The notes under the pieces: model-generated | Told to the model about the DNA's origin: nothing | Database searches by the model: none | What the model saw: the letters and a program-made list of their open reading frames with translations, nothing else | Shown here: piece after piece, positions 38,014 through 45,905 of the stretch | Layout: every line of letters starts with the position of its first letter | Numbering within the stretch: position 1 is the stretch's first letter | From: Rhodococcoides fascians A44A | Lineage (GTDB): Bacteria > Actinomycetota > Actinomycetes > Mycobacteriales > Mycobacteriaceae | Assembly (NCBI RefSeq): GCF_000760735.1 | Contig: NZ_JMEX01000004.1 | Span: 248,947-312,946 of the forward strand | DNA length: 64,000 nt | Direction of reading: 5' to 3' | Translations under genes and position numbers: made by a program

Positions 38014-38403
38014 TCAGCCTGCGTAGCTGGAAATCTGAATCAGGTTGCCGCAGGTGTCGTCGAACGTCGCGACGGTGACCGGGCCCATGTCGGTGGGCTT
38101 CTGCGTGAACACGACGCCGAGGCCGACAAGACGCTCGTATTCGGCGCGGACGTCGTCGACGGCGAAAGACGTGGCAGGAATGCCGTCGGCCATCAGGGCG
38201 TCGCGGAATGGCTTCACCGCGGGGTGTTCCGCAGGTTCGAGGCCGAGTTCGGGGCCGTCTTCGTTGCCTGGACCGACCAACGTCAGCCACTTGTGTTCGC
38301 CCAGCGGAATGGCGTGCTTGACGACGAATCCCAATATGTCGGTGTAGAACGCAAGCGCTTTGTCCTGGTCGGACACCATGAGGCTGGTGATGTAGATCTT
38401 CAT
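38014..38403 (-). CDS. VOC family protein, partner of ArsR regulator
   Basis: A 129-residue VOC-fold protein (MKIYITSLMVSDQDKALAFYTDILGFVVKHAIPLGEHKWLTLVGPG ... PVTVATFDDTCGNLIQISSYAG). Its ATG overlaps the ArsR-type gene's stop by four bases (38400-38403). ArsR-VOC pairs are common in actinobacteria, where the regulator represses the enzyme. The reading frame upstream to 38595 lies in the regulator and is not used. Substrate unknown. Confidence 0.9.
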   Translation of the reverse strand: MKIYITSLMVSDQDKALAFYTDILGFVVKHAIPLGEHKWLTLVGPGNEDGPELGLEPAEHPAVKPFRDALMADGIPATSFAVDDVRAEYERLVGLGVVFTQKPTDMGPVTVATFDDTCGNLIQISSYAG

Positions 38404-38705
38404 GATTTCTCCTGTTCTCCGGCGACCGGCCATCGGTCGCCTATCGAGCGAAGCGGTGACGTGTCGAGATAGTGAAACTTGTAGCGGCCCTTGCGTTCCG
38501 AGCGAATCAATCCGGCGGCCTCCAACACGTCCAGATGCTGGGACACCGCCTGCCTGGACAACGAAAACCCGTGGATCGAGATGAGTCGGGTGCACAACTC
38601 GAACAGCGTCTGCTCGTCGCGGAGCACCAATTCGTCCAGAATCACTCGACGGGTGGCATCAGACAACGCCTTGAACAGTTCGGGAGTCCCCGAGTCCTCG
38701 GGCAT
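38400..38705 (-). CDS. ArsR-family transcriptional repressor
   Basis: A 101-residue winged-helix repressor (PELFKALSDATRRVILDELVLRDEQTLFELCTRLISIHGFSLSRQAVSQHLDVLEAAGLIRSERKGRYKFHYLD). The usual paired metal-binding cysteines are absent, so it probably responds to an organic signal. The ATG at 38705 coincides with the transcription start predicted from the promoter upstream, so the mRNA is probably leaderless. It is co-transcribed with the VOC gene. Confidence 0.9.
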   Translation of the reverse strand: MPEDSGTPELFKALSDATRRVILDELVLRDEQTLFELCTRLISIHGFSLSRQAVSQHLDVLEAAGLIRSERKGRYKFHYLDTSPLRSIGDRWPVAGEQEKS

Positions 38706-38741
38706 GGGAAAACAATAGGCAAGTACGCGCTTGCATGTCAA
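38706..38741 (-). promoter_or_regulatory. ArsR-VOC promoter with overlapping operator
   Basis: On the minus strand, -35 TTGACA (38741-38736) and -10 TATTGT (38717-38712) are 18 bases apart. The inverted repeat GCAAG-N6-CTTGC (38719-38734) fills the spacer. Repressor bound there would block RNA polymerase directly. The start codon lies seven bases after the -10. Confidence 0.75.
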
Positions 38742-39052
38742 TGCGTACCGTCGACTTCATGCCCGATGGCCCCGAGCGCACCGAAGACGGTCGATACGTC
38801 GTGATCAACGGTCGCCGATGGAGGGCGACCGACCCGGCAATTCCGGAGGACCGAGCCGCGGAGCTACGGTCGATACTCATGGCGTGGCGTCGAGACGTGA
38901 AGGCAACGGGCGGCGCCCCGGAGTCACGGGCAGGAGTTCAGGCCTCCAAGGTTGCGCTCGGCGAACGCGGCACACCCTGGTGGGACCAAACCGACGACGA
39001 GCGTCGCCGACGCTGGGAGACCCCGGTCCCCCGCCCCGGCGACGACACCTGA
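38735..39052 (+). CDS. small conserved hypothetical protein
   Basis: A 105-residue charged protein of unknown function. The N-terminal part (FMPDGPERTEDGRYVVINGRRWRATDPAIPEDRAAELRSILMAWRRDV) resembles a short conserved actinobacterial family, and the tail ends in WWDQTDDERRRRWETPVPRPGDD. Starts at 38735, 38741 or 38759 are possible; conservation appears to begin by the last. It is divergent from, and its start overlaps, the ArsR promoter. Confidence 0.7.
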   Translation: MSMRTVDFMPDGPERTEDGRYVVINGRRWRATDPAIPEDRAAELRSILMAWRRDVKATGGAPESRAGVQASKVALGERGTPWWDQTDDERRRRWETPVPRPGDDT

Positions 39053-39123
39053 CCGCCGACTCCGCGGAGCCGATCACCACGATCGAGGAATGACTGCACG
39101 CGGTGCGGGGTATGCGGCCGGGC

Positions 39124-39534
39124 ATGTCGAGAACCGAACTTCCCGAAACCACCCCCGCTCGCACGGTTGCCCGCTACTCGCTGGCGGGCATCCTCGTCTT
39201 CGCCGGCGTCAGCCACCTGTTCTGGGCCCGCGACACCTTCCGCGCGCAGGTGCCCAAATCGATCCCCCTCGACGAGGACGGCGTCGTGATGGCGTCGGGG
39301 GGTGTCGAAATCATGCTCGGCGCCGGTCTTGCCGTCGTGCAGAAGGATCGAGTCCTGCTGGGTCGCCTCGTTGCCGCGTTCTTCGTCGCGATCTTTCCCG
39401 GCAACATCGCCCAGTTCGTCAACAAGCGTGATGGTTTCGGCCTGGACTCGGACGGAAAGCGTTTCGTCCGGTTGCTGTTCCAACCGCTGCTCGTCCTGTG
39501 GGTGCTGTGGTCGACAGGCAAGCCGCGCTCGTGA
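39124..39534 (+). CDS. DoxX-like small membrane protein
   Basis: A 136-residue protein with four hydrophobic helices (VARYSLAGILVFAGVSHLFW, VEIMLGAGLAVV, LLGRLVAAFFVAIFPGNIAQFV, LLFQPLLVLWVLWS). FAGVSHLFWARDTFRAQVP is typical of the DoxX/DoxD-like family. Function unknown. The ATG at 39124 is preferred to a GTG seven codons upstream. It is convergent with the MarR gene, whose stop is nine bases away. Confidence 0.78.
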   Translation: MSRTELPETTPARTVARYSLAGILVFAGVSHLFWARDTFRAQVPKSIPLDEDGVVMASGGVEIMLGAGLAVVQKDRVLLGRLVAAFFVAIFPGNIAQFVNKRDGFGLDSDGKRFVRLLFQPLLVLWVLWSTGKPRS

Positions 39535-39543
39535 TCGAACCTG

Positions 39544-39999
39544 TCAACCGGTGATGTGTGACCTCATGCGATCGAATGCCTGTCCCAGTGACGCGACGTC
39601 TTCGGTTGTCAGGCGATCGAACATCAACTCCCGCACGGCAGCGACGTGTCCCGGGCTGGCGTCGGCGAGCTTTGCCATCCCCGCGTCGGTGAGTTCGGCC
39701 GACATCCCACGCTTGTCGTCGTCGCATTTGACTCGGTGCACCCAACCGGCGTCCACGAGCCTGGTGGTTGCGCGCGTGACGCCGCTGCGGGTGGTGGTCA
39801 CGGCGTCGGCGAGTTCGCTCATGCGCAGCCTGCCACCGGGCGCCTCGGACAGCACGACCAGTAGTTCGTAGTCGGCGAACGAGATGCCCGAGTCACGAGT
39901 CAATTGCCCGTCGAGCGCGCGCACCAGCAGGCGGGTCGCGTCGAGATAGGCACGCCATGTGTGCTGCTCGGAGTTATCGAGCCACCGTGTGGACGTCAT
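39544..39999 (-). CDS. MarR-family transcriptional regulator
   Basis: A 151-residue winged-helix regulator (DSGISFADYELLVVLSEAPGGRLRMSELADAVTTTRSGVTRATTRLVDAGWVHRVKCDDDKRGMSAELTDAGMAKL). The recognition helix and the wing with DDDKRG are canonical. It lies 33 bases downstream of a TetR gene on the same strand. The ligand is unknown. Confidence 0.9.
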   Translation of the reverse strand: MTSTRWLDNSEQHTWRAYLDATRLLVRALDGQLTRDSGISFADYELLVVLSEAPGGRLRMSELADAVTTTRSGVTRATTRLVDAGWVHRVKCDDDKRGMSAELTDAGMAKLADASPGHVAAVRELMFDRLTTEDVASLGQAFDRMRSHITG

Positions 40000-40032
40000 G
40001 CGGTGAGCTTACCTATTTGATTGATTCGGAAA

Positions 40033-40608
40033 CTACTTACCGGCCCGTCGCAGTACTTCCCAGAAGTAGGACACATGCTGCGCCATGTCGAGCTCCGGGT
40101 CGAACATCCAGTGCGTCTGCAGTCCGTCGATCATGGCGAACATCATGATCGCGATGCGCTCGGCATCGAGATCCGACGGTAGTTCACCGGACGCTTGCAT
40201 GCGCTCGACCTCGGCAGCAAGCCCGGCGCGAGACAACCGGTAGCGCTCACGGAAGAACTCGTGGGACGGGTGATCCTTCTCGGCCGCCTCGGAGGCGAAT
40301 CGCGAGTACAGCTGCACCAGGCCCGGCACCTCCGCATTGTGCTCGACCAATTCGACCAAGGAATCCTCGCCGGGGTCACCGAGCGCGCGGTCGACGTCCA
40401 CCTCGTCGCGTCGCTGCAGAATCGCGGTGAACAGCACTTCCTTGGTACCGAAATAGTGGAGCAGACCGGCCTGACTCAGTCCGACGGCGTCCGCCAGTTC
40501 TCGCACGGTGGCCTTGCTGTAGCCATCGCGCGCGACGATCTCGAGGGCCGTCGTCAGGATTTCCTCCCGCTTGGCCACCCCTTTCGAGTACGCACCTCGT
40601 CGAGCCAC
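40033..40608 (-). CDS. TetR-family repressor, divergent from beta-glucosidase gene
   Basis: A 191-residue TetR protein (KREEILTTALEIVARDGYSKATVRELADAVGLSQAGLLHYFGTKEVLF at the N-terminus). It is divergent from a GH3 beta-glucosidase gene with an 8-13-8 inverted repeat between them, so it probably represses that gene and responds to a sugar or glycoside. Confidence 0.9.
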   Translation of the reverse strand: MARRGAYSKGVAKREEILTTALEIVARDGYSKATVRELADAVGLSQAGLLHYFGTKEVLFTAILQRRDEVDVDRALGDPGEDSLVELVEHNAEVPGLVQLYSRFASEAAEKDHPSHEFFRERYRLSRAGLAAEVERMQASGELPSDLDAERIAIMMFAMIDGLQTHWMFDPELDMAQHVSYFWEVLRRAGK

Positions 40609-40638
40609 GAGGAGAACTGTACGGCGGGTCCGTTGCAG

Positions 40639-40667
40639 ACCAAAACCGAGCGACGTACTGTTTTGGT
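40639..40667. promoter_or_regulatory. candidate TetR operator
   Basis: ACCAAAAC (40639-40646) and GTTTTGGT (40660-40667) form a perfect 8-base inverted repeat with a 13-base spacer. It lies between the divergent TetR (starts 40608) and beta-glucosidase (starts 40697) genes, in position to control both. Confidence 0.65.
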
Positions 40668-40696
40668 ATCACTTCCTTTCGACGACGAGGCGAGCC

Positions 40697-42910
40697 ATGG
40701 ACCAGAACACCGAGATCACCGACATGTCGCTTGCCGACAAGATTGCGCTGGGAAGCGGAGCGGACTTCTGGACCACCCGCGCTGCCGGATCCGTGCCGTC
40801 GCTGATGCTGACCGACGGCCCACACGGCGTCCGAAAGCAGACCGGGGCGACGGATCACCTCGGACTTGCCGGCAGCGCCCCTGCAACATGTTTTCCGCCC
40901 GCTGTGGGACTGGGCCAGTCCTGGGACCCCGAACTGGTCGGTCGCGTCGGCGAGGCCCTCGGCGTCGAAGCCCGCGCCCTCGATGTCGACGTGCTTCTCG
41001 GCCCCGGCGTGAACATCAAGCGAGACCCCCGCTGCGGCAGGAACTTCGAGTACCTCTCCGAGGACCCTGTCGTGGCAGGTGTCCTGGGTGCGGCGTGGGT
41101 GAGCGGTCTGCAGAGAACCGGCGTAGGGGCGTCGCTGAAGCACTTCGCGCTGAACAACACCGAGCACGATCGAATGCGGTCGAGCTCGGACGTCGATGCG
41201 CGGCCGCTCCGCGAGATCTACCTGAACGCTTTCTCACACATCGTGCGCACCGCGAACCCGTGGACGGTGATGTGCTCGTACAACAAGATCAACGGCGTCT
41301 ACGCCTCCGAGAACACGTGGCTGCTGACGGACGTGCTGCGCGGTGAGTGGGGTTTCGACGGCGTCGTCGTCAGCGACTGGGGTGCCGTCGCCGACCGTCC
41401 GACGTCGGTTGCGGCCGGTCTGGACCTCGAAATGCCCGGCCGCGGTGGCGCAACCGATGCACAGGTCGAGTCGGCCGTGAAGTCCGGCGCAGTTCCGATG
41501 GCTGCAGTCGACCGCGCAGCCGAGGCCGTCGCCCGACTCGCAGGACGCGTGCGCCGCAATGACGGAGCCACCGCGCCCGACCTCGATGCTCATCATGCCC
41601 TGGCACGCGAAGTAGCTGCTCGGAGCGTCGTTCTGCTGAAGAACGACCGCGACGTTCTCCCTCTGCGACCCGATCACCGGATAGCCGTGATCGGCGAGTT
41701 CGCACAGGAGCCGCGTTATCAAGGCGGTGGCAGCTCGCACGTCAATCCCACCCACCTCGACGTGCCAGTCGACGAAATCCGGCGGCACGCATCGTCCGTC
41801 ACATACCACCAAGGCTTCACGACGACCGACAACCCACCGCATGCCGACGCTTCACTGCATGCCGACGCGGTCGCTGCTGCCGCCGACGCGGACGTGGCCG
41901 TGGTGTTCGTCGGACTCGGCGCACGTCAGGAGTCCGAGGGATTCGACCGCGAAGACATCGACATCCCCGACGATCAGCTGGACCTGATCACAGCCATCGC
42001 GCGGACGCAGCCGAGAACCGTCGTCGTACTGTCCCACGGCGGTGTTCTTCGCCTGCAGCCGATTTCGACGATCGTCCCTGCGATCCTCGACGGCGCCCTA
42101 CTCGGCCAGGCAGCAGGCGGCGCTCTCGCGGATGTACTGTTCGGCGTCGTCAATCCGTCGGGCCGGTTGACCGAGACGGTCCCGGAGAGAATCCAGGACG
42201 TGCCGGCCTATCTGAACTTCCCGGGCGAGAATTCACACGTCCGCTACGGGGAAGGCATCTTCGTCGGGTATCGCTGGTACGACGCCCGCGAGATCGAGGT
42301 GACCTATCCGTTCGGACACGGATTGTCCTACACCGAGTTTCGATACTCCGATCTCGACGTGTCCGTGACGGACTCCGGCGTTACCGTGTCGGTCACCGTC
42401 ACGAACTCCGGTTCCCGGTCCGGCCGCGACGTCGTTCAGGTCTACGTGGGCAAGCCCGATTCGACGCTCGTTCGAGCGCCCCGCGAGCTGAAAGGGTTCG
42501 CCGTCACCTCCGAGCTGGATGCAGGTGCCGACGAGCGCGTCGAGGTTCACCTCGACAGATCCGCGCTCGCCTACTGGGAAACTCGAACGGACCGATGGGC
42601 CGTCGAGGACGGTGACTACACCGTCGACGTCGGCGCGTCGAGTCGCGATATCCGCGCGTCGGCAACGGTGGCAATTTCCGGCGATTCCGTCGAGATCCCG
42701 CTGACCATGAACTCGACTCTCGGAGAAGCACTCGCCGACCCGCGGACCGCTCCCGCCCTGGCCGACATGTTCCCTTCCGCACCATCGGGTTCCGACGACG
42801 CACTGGGCGTCGACATGGTGCGCATGATGGCGTCGATCCCGTTGAACCGACTCGTCGGATTCGGAATGGCACCGGAGGTGTTGAACGGAATCGTCGAATC
42901 GGACCGATGA
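40697..42910 (+). CDS. glycoside hydrolase family 3 beta-glucosidase
   Basis: A 737-residue GH3 enzyme. The N-terminal barrel holds LTDGPHGVRKQ, LLGPGVNIKRDPRCGRNFEYLSEDP, SLKHFALNN and the nucleophile D227 in VVVSDWGA. The second domain (GGGSSHVNPT, VVFVGLGARQESEGFDREDI) and a C-terminal fibronectin-III-like domain (about residues 590-690) follow. There is no signal peptide, so it should hydrolyse imported beta-glucosides in the cytoplasm. The ATG at 40697 is chosen; the upstream frame overlaps the TetR gene. Confidence 0.94.
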   Translation: MDQNTEITDMSLADKIALGSGADFWTTRAAGSVPSLMLTDGPHGVRKQTGATDHLGLAGSAPATCFPPAVGLGQSWDPELVGRVGEALGVEARALDVDVLLGPGVNIKRDPRCGRNFEYLSEDPVVAGVLGAAWVSGLQRTGVGASLKHFALNNTEHDRMRSSSDVDARPLREIYLNAFSHIVRTANPWTVMCSYNKINGVYASENTWLLTDVLRGEWGFDGVVVSDWGAVADRPTSVAAGLDLEMPGRGGATDAQVESAVKSGAVPMAAVDRAAEAVARLAGRVRRNDGATAPDLDAHHALAREVAARSVVLLKNDRDVLPLRPDHRIAVIGEFAQEPRYQGGGSSHVNPTHLDVPVDEIRRHASSVTYHQGFTTTDNPPHADASLHADAVAAAADADVAVVFVGLGARQESEGFDREDIDIPDDQLDLITAIARTQPRTVVVLSHGGVLRLQPISTIVPAILDGALLGQAAGGALADVLFGVVNPSGRLTETVPERIQDVPAYLNFPGENSHVRYGEGIFVGYRWYDAREIEVTYPFGHGLSYTEFRYSDLDVSVTDSGVTVSVTVTNSGSRSGRDVVQVYVGKPDSTLVRAPRELKGFAVTSELDAGADERVEVHLDRSALAYWETRTDRWAVEDGDYTVDVGASSRDIRASATVAISGDSVEIPLTMNSTLGEALADPRTAPALADMFPSAPSGSDDALGVDMVRMMASIPLNRLVGFGMAPEVLNGIVESDR

Positions 42911-43056
42911 GACGGATGCCACCCCTGCTGGCAGGTAGGGCGAACCCCCACCAGCGCGCAGGGTATCTGGCGGCCAGCCGCGACGACATCGTCGGCCCGG
43001 GAGACGAGAGTTTCGTTAAGAACACACCGTTCTCTCGTCTTCCGGAAGGCACCATC

Positions 43057-43785
43057 ATGGCCAGCACTCCCACGGTTGTACTGATTCACGGCGCTTTCGC
43101 AGATGCGTCAAGCTGGACACCAGTCACACGACGGTTGATCGACAAGGGCTACCGCGTTCTCGTGCCCGCGGTGCCGAACCGCAGCCTCCTCGGAGACTCC
43201 GCGTACATCCGATCCATCGTCGAGTCGATCGAGGGACCCGTCCTCCTGGCCGGGCACTCGTACGGCGGCGCTGTCATCACGGTGGCGGGCGCCGCAGACA
43301 ACGTCGTCGGCCTGGTCTACGTGTCGGGTTACGCCCTCGAGGAGGGTGAATCTCTCGGTGAGCTGCAGGGGAGGTTCCCCGACTCCGACCTCGCTGCCAA
43401 TCTCGTCTACACACCCTTCCCCGTCGCGGGCTCCGAGGACGGTACCGACGTCTCGGTGAAGATCGACTCGTTTCACGAGGTCTTCGCCGCCGGCATTCCG
43501 CCGGAGACTGCCGAAGTACTCGCAGTGTCTCAACGACCCTTGGCAGCAGCGGCATTCGGTGAAGCGGCGCCCGTCGCAGCGTGGAAGACCAAGCCGGGCT
43601 GGGGAATCGTGAGCAGCAACGACCGCACCATCAACCCCGATGTGGAGCGTTTCGGTTACGAACGTGCGGGGCTGCGCTCCGTCGTCGAGATCGGTGCACC
43701 TCACCTGGTCATGATTGCCGAGCCGGCCGCGGTCGTGTCCGTCATCGAGGAGGCACTGGCCGCCGTCACCGCGCCTGTGGTCTGA
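43057..43785 (+). CDS. alpha/beta hydrolase
   Basis: A 242-residue alpha/beta-fold hydrolase. The oxyanion segment VVLIHGAFADASSW opens it, the nucleophile elbow is AGHSYGG, and the catalytic His is in GAPHLVMIAEP. GGAAGG lies before the ATG at 43057; the frame is open upstream to 42907. It resembles the EstC/RsbQ-like and salicylate-esterase-like group. Substrate unknown. The gap 42911-43056 is gene-free and should contain the promoter. Confidence 0.88.
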   Translation: MASTPTVVLIHGAFADASSWTPVTRRLIDKGYRVLVPAVPNRSLLGDSAYIRSIVESIEGPVLLAGHSYGGAVITVAGAADNVVGLVYVSGYALEEGESLGELQGRFPDSDLAANLVYTPFPVAGSEDGTDVSVKIDSFHEVFAAGIPPETAEVLAVSQRPLAAAAFGEAAPVAAWKTKPGWGIVSSNDRTINPDVERFGYERAGLRSVVEIGAPHLVMIAEPAAVVSVIEEALAAVTAPVV

Positions 43786-43796
43786 CCCCGGCTCGG

Positions 43797-44120
43797 TCAC
43801 GACTCGTCGAGGCGCCCCAGCAGGTCGACGGCGGCGCGGGTGTACTCCCCTATCCACCGGTCCGAGATTCGCTTGATCGGCAGCGGCGCCAATGCGAGGT
43901 GGCGCTCGCGGCCGATCTTGCGACCGGTCACGAGTTCGGCGGATTCGAGGACTCGCAGGTGCTGCAGCGCTGTCGTCCGGTCGATGTCGGGAAACAGCGC
44001 ACACAGTTCGCCCGTGCTACGGGGAGCTTCTTTCAGGGCGTCCAGCATACGTCGACGTAGCGGCGATGCAAGCGCTTTGAACACGCGGTCGTCGTCACCC
44101 TTGTGCCCGGAAGCCGTCAT
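43797..44120 (-). CDS. ArsR/SdpR-type transcriptional repressor
   Basis: A 107-residue ArsR-fold regulator (DDRVFKALASPLRRRMLDALKEAPRSTGELCALFPDIDRTTALQHLRVLESAELVTGRKIGRERHLAL). It pairs divergently with an SRPBCC-domain gene, a frequent arrangement in actinobacteria. The ATG at 44120 lies inside a palindrome that also contains the start codon of the SRPBCC gene. The open frame extends to 44168, but the promoter position favours 44120 and a leaderless mRNA. Confidence 0.88.
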   Translation of the reverse strand: MTASGHKGDDDRVFKALASPLRRRMLDALKEAPRSTGELCALFPDIDRTTALQHLRVLESAELVTGRKIGRERHLALAPLPIKRISDRWIGEYTRAAVDLLGRLDES

Positions 44121-44139
44121 GTTGTAAAAATACAACATG
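44118..44139. promoter_or_regulatory. palindromic ArsR operator spanning both divergent start codons
   Basis: CATGTTGTA-AAAA-TACAACATG is a perfect inverted repeat with 9-base arms. Its outer ATGs are the start codons of the ArsR gene (minus, 44120) and the SRPBCC gene (plus, 44137). TAAAAA or TATTTT in its centre can serve as -10 elements in each direction, about seven bases from each ATG, implying two leaderless transcripts under one operator. Confidence 0.75.
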
Positions 44140-44607
44140 TCTGAGAATCTGACCGAACTGTCCTTCACCGTGTCGGGACGAATTTCCCGACCCGTCGCCG
44201 ATGTCTACGAGGCCGTCGCCGACCCCGAGCAGCTGTCGAGGTACTTCACCACCGGAGGTGCACGCGGGCGGCTCGACGCGGGCACCGAGGTGACCTGGGA
44301 TTTCCACGACTTTCCCGGCGCGTTCCCCGTTCAGGTGATCGACGCCGATCCACCCAACCGGATCGTGATCAGGTGGGACGGCGAAGGTACGTCCTCCGAC
44401 GACGGGAGCACCACGACGACCTTCGAGTTCGAGCCGCTCGATGACGACACCAGGACACTCGTGACGATCACGGAGTCCTCGTGGAGGCCGACGCCTGCCG
44501 GTGCGAAGAGCGCGTTCGGCAACTGCCAGGGCTGGACGGGAATGCTCGCTGCCCTCAAGGTGTGGGTGGAGCACGGAATCAACCTGCGCGACGGGTTCTA
44601 CAAGTAG
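44137..44607 (+). CDS. SRPBCC (AHSA1/START-like) domain protein
   Basis: A 156-residue helix-grip protein (LTELSFTVSGRISRPVADVYEAVADPEQLSRYFTTGGARGRLDAGTEVTWDFHDFPGAFPVQVIDADPPNRIVIRW). This fold binds hydrophobic ligands. The partner ArsR-type repressor lies divergently with overlapping promoter and start codons, so repression is probably mutual and ligand-controlled. The RidA gene follows 19 bases downstream on the same strand. Confidence 0.88.
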   Translation: MSENLTELSFTVSGRISRPVADVYEAVADPEQLSRYFTTGGARGRLDAGTEVTWDFHDFPGAFPVQVIDADPPNRIVIRWDGEGTSSDDGSTTTTFEFEPLDDDTRTLVTITESSWRPTPAGAKSAFGNCQGWTGMLAALKVWVEHGINLRDGFYK

Positions 44608-44626
44608 AGCAGCATAATTGGGCCCC

Positions 44627-44992
44627 ATGAGCCAAAGACAGAACATCTCGTCCGGGTCCGAGTGGGAACCCAAGATCGGGTACAGCCGCGCAGTCCGGAT
44701 CGGCAACCACATTGCGGTGTCCGGCACCACCGGTCAGGGAGCAACCGCGGCCGAGCAGGCCCGAGCCGCACTCGAGACCATCGAACGCGCGCTCGTGGAG
44801 GCGGGTGGTTCGCTGCAGGACGTCATCCGCACCCGCATCTACCTGACCGATGTGTCGCTGTGGCAGGAAGTCGCCGCAGTCCACGGCGAGATCTTCGCCT
44901 CGATTCGTCCGGCGTCGACGCTTCTCGGAGTCGGCGCACTCATCGACGAAGCACTGTTCGTGGAGATCGAAGCCGACGCGATCGTGTCCTGA
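44627..44992 (+). CDS. RidA/YjgF family protein
   Basis: A 121-residue protein of the YjgF/YER057c/UK114 family. AVRIGNHIAVSGTTGQG, LVEAGGSLQDVIRTRIYLTDVS and RPASTLLGVGALIDEALFVEIEADAIV are landmarks; the Arg of the RPAST segment is the substrate-binding arginine of the RidA subgroup. Members hydrolyse reactive enamines and imines. It probably belongs to the SRPBCC transcription unit. Confidence 0.9.
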   Translation: MSQRQNISSGSEWEPKIGYSRAVRIGNHIAVSGTTGQGATAAEQARAALETIERALVEAGGSLQDVIRTRIYLTDVSLWQEVAAVHGEIFASIRPASTLLGVGALIDEALFVEIEADAIVS

Positions 44993-45016
44993 CACCACCC
45001 CGACTCCGAGCCCGCG

Positions 45017-45049
45017 CAGGGTGCCCCGGTAGAAGTCCGGGGCACCCTG
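45017..45049. terminator. bidirectional terminator hairpin
   Basis: CAGGGTGCCCCGG (45017-45029) pairs perfectly with CCGGGGCACCCTG (45037-45049) around a 7-base loop. It lies between the convergent RidA and RibD-like genes, 25 and 22 bases from their stops. Confidence 0.85.
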
Positions 45050-45071
45050 ACGTGCATCCGGGCCTTCCGAA

Positions 45072-45698
45072 TCACTGCCGCTCGGCGGACATGTCGCCTG
45101 TCTGCGGCGTGCCGTCGAGTCGCCCGTACTGGAGGTAGGTGACGCCGTTGTCCGTGGCCTCCGGCGGAGCCAGCAACTCGAGGTTGGTGGGGACCGCACC
45201 ACCGTCGAACACCTTCTTGCCCACTCCGAGAACTATGGGATACAGCCACAGATCGATGCGGTCGAAGAGCTTCTCGCGCACCAGCGTCTGCACGAAGTTC
45301 AGGCTCCCGACGACCTTGATGTCCTGGTGCCGATTCTTGATCTCCCCTATCGCCGACGCCAGGTCGGAGCCCAGGTGCGTGGAACCGTTCCACGACAGAT
45401 CGGGCGTGCCGCGCGACGCCACGTACTTGGGGACGCGGTTGAACAATGTCGCGATCGAATCGTCTTGACCACCTTCCTGGTGCGGCCAGTACGCGGCGAA
45501 GATGTCGTACGTTCGACGCCCGACCAGTAACGCGTCGGTTCCCTCGTACGCAGCCTGCACCTGAGCTCCGGTGAGTTCGTGCATGAGAGGTGCTTGCCAT
45601 CCTCCGAAGGGAAACCCGGTGGGATCCTCTTCGGGGCCTCCCGGCGCTTGAGCCACGAGGTCGAGCGTTGCGAACAGTTCCAGCCGTATCGTGCCCAT
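45072..45698 (-). CDS. RibD C-terminal/dihydrofolate reductase-fold protein
   Basis: A 208-residue protein of the RibD_C/DHFR-like family (TIRLELFATLDLVAQAPGGPEEDPTGFPFGGWQAP at the N-terminus, LLVGRRTYDIFAAYWP and IKVVGSLNFVQTLVREKLFDRIDLWLYPIVLGVGKKVFD later). Such proteins bind NADPH and reduce unknown pterin- or flavin-like substrates. AGGAGAAAG precedes the ATG at 45698. The long open frame upstream is not supported. Confidence 0.88.
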   Translation of the reverse strand: MGTIRLELFATLDLVAQAPGGPEEDPTGFPFGGWQAPLMHELTGAQVQAAYEGTDALLVGRRTYDIFAAYWPHQEGGQDDSIATLFNRVPKYVASRGTPDLSWNGSTHLGSDLASAIGEIKNRHQDIKVVGSLNFVQTLVREKLFDRIDLWLYPIVLGVGKKVFDGGAVPTNLELLAPPEATDNGVTYLQYGRLDGTPQTGDMSAERQ

Positions 45699-45905
45699 GT
45701 TCTTTCTCCTTCGAGGTCGTCTGCAGTACCGACCGTCGTGTCGCTCGAAATTCATCGCTGCCGTCTTGTTCGCGTCAGAACTCGGTTCGGTCCCGTAAAG
45801 GATCCGTAAGGATCCGTTCCGCGGCGCACACACGGCAGTAGACATGCAGTCGACCGGCAGGCACTGGGCCGCCGGAACGCTACGAAAAAGAGGGCGAAGA
45901 AATTC
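45699..45905 (+). promoter_or_regulatory. kdp operon upstream region with short direct repeats
   Basis: These 207 gene-free bases precede the kdp genes. CCGTAAAGGAT and CCGTAAGGAT lie in tandem at about 45793-45813, followed by another CCGTT, a possible regulator-binding array. An AAAGAGGGCGAAG ribosome site precedes the first ATG. I saw no riboswitch fold here. Confidence 0.4.

Noticed and set aside
45699-45905. Cyclic-di-AMP (ydaO) riboswitch upstream of kdp
   Set aside because: I could not recognise the conserved ydaO sequence blocks or its paired stems in this leader.
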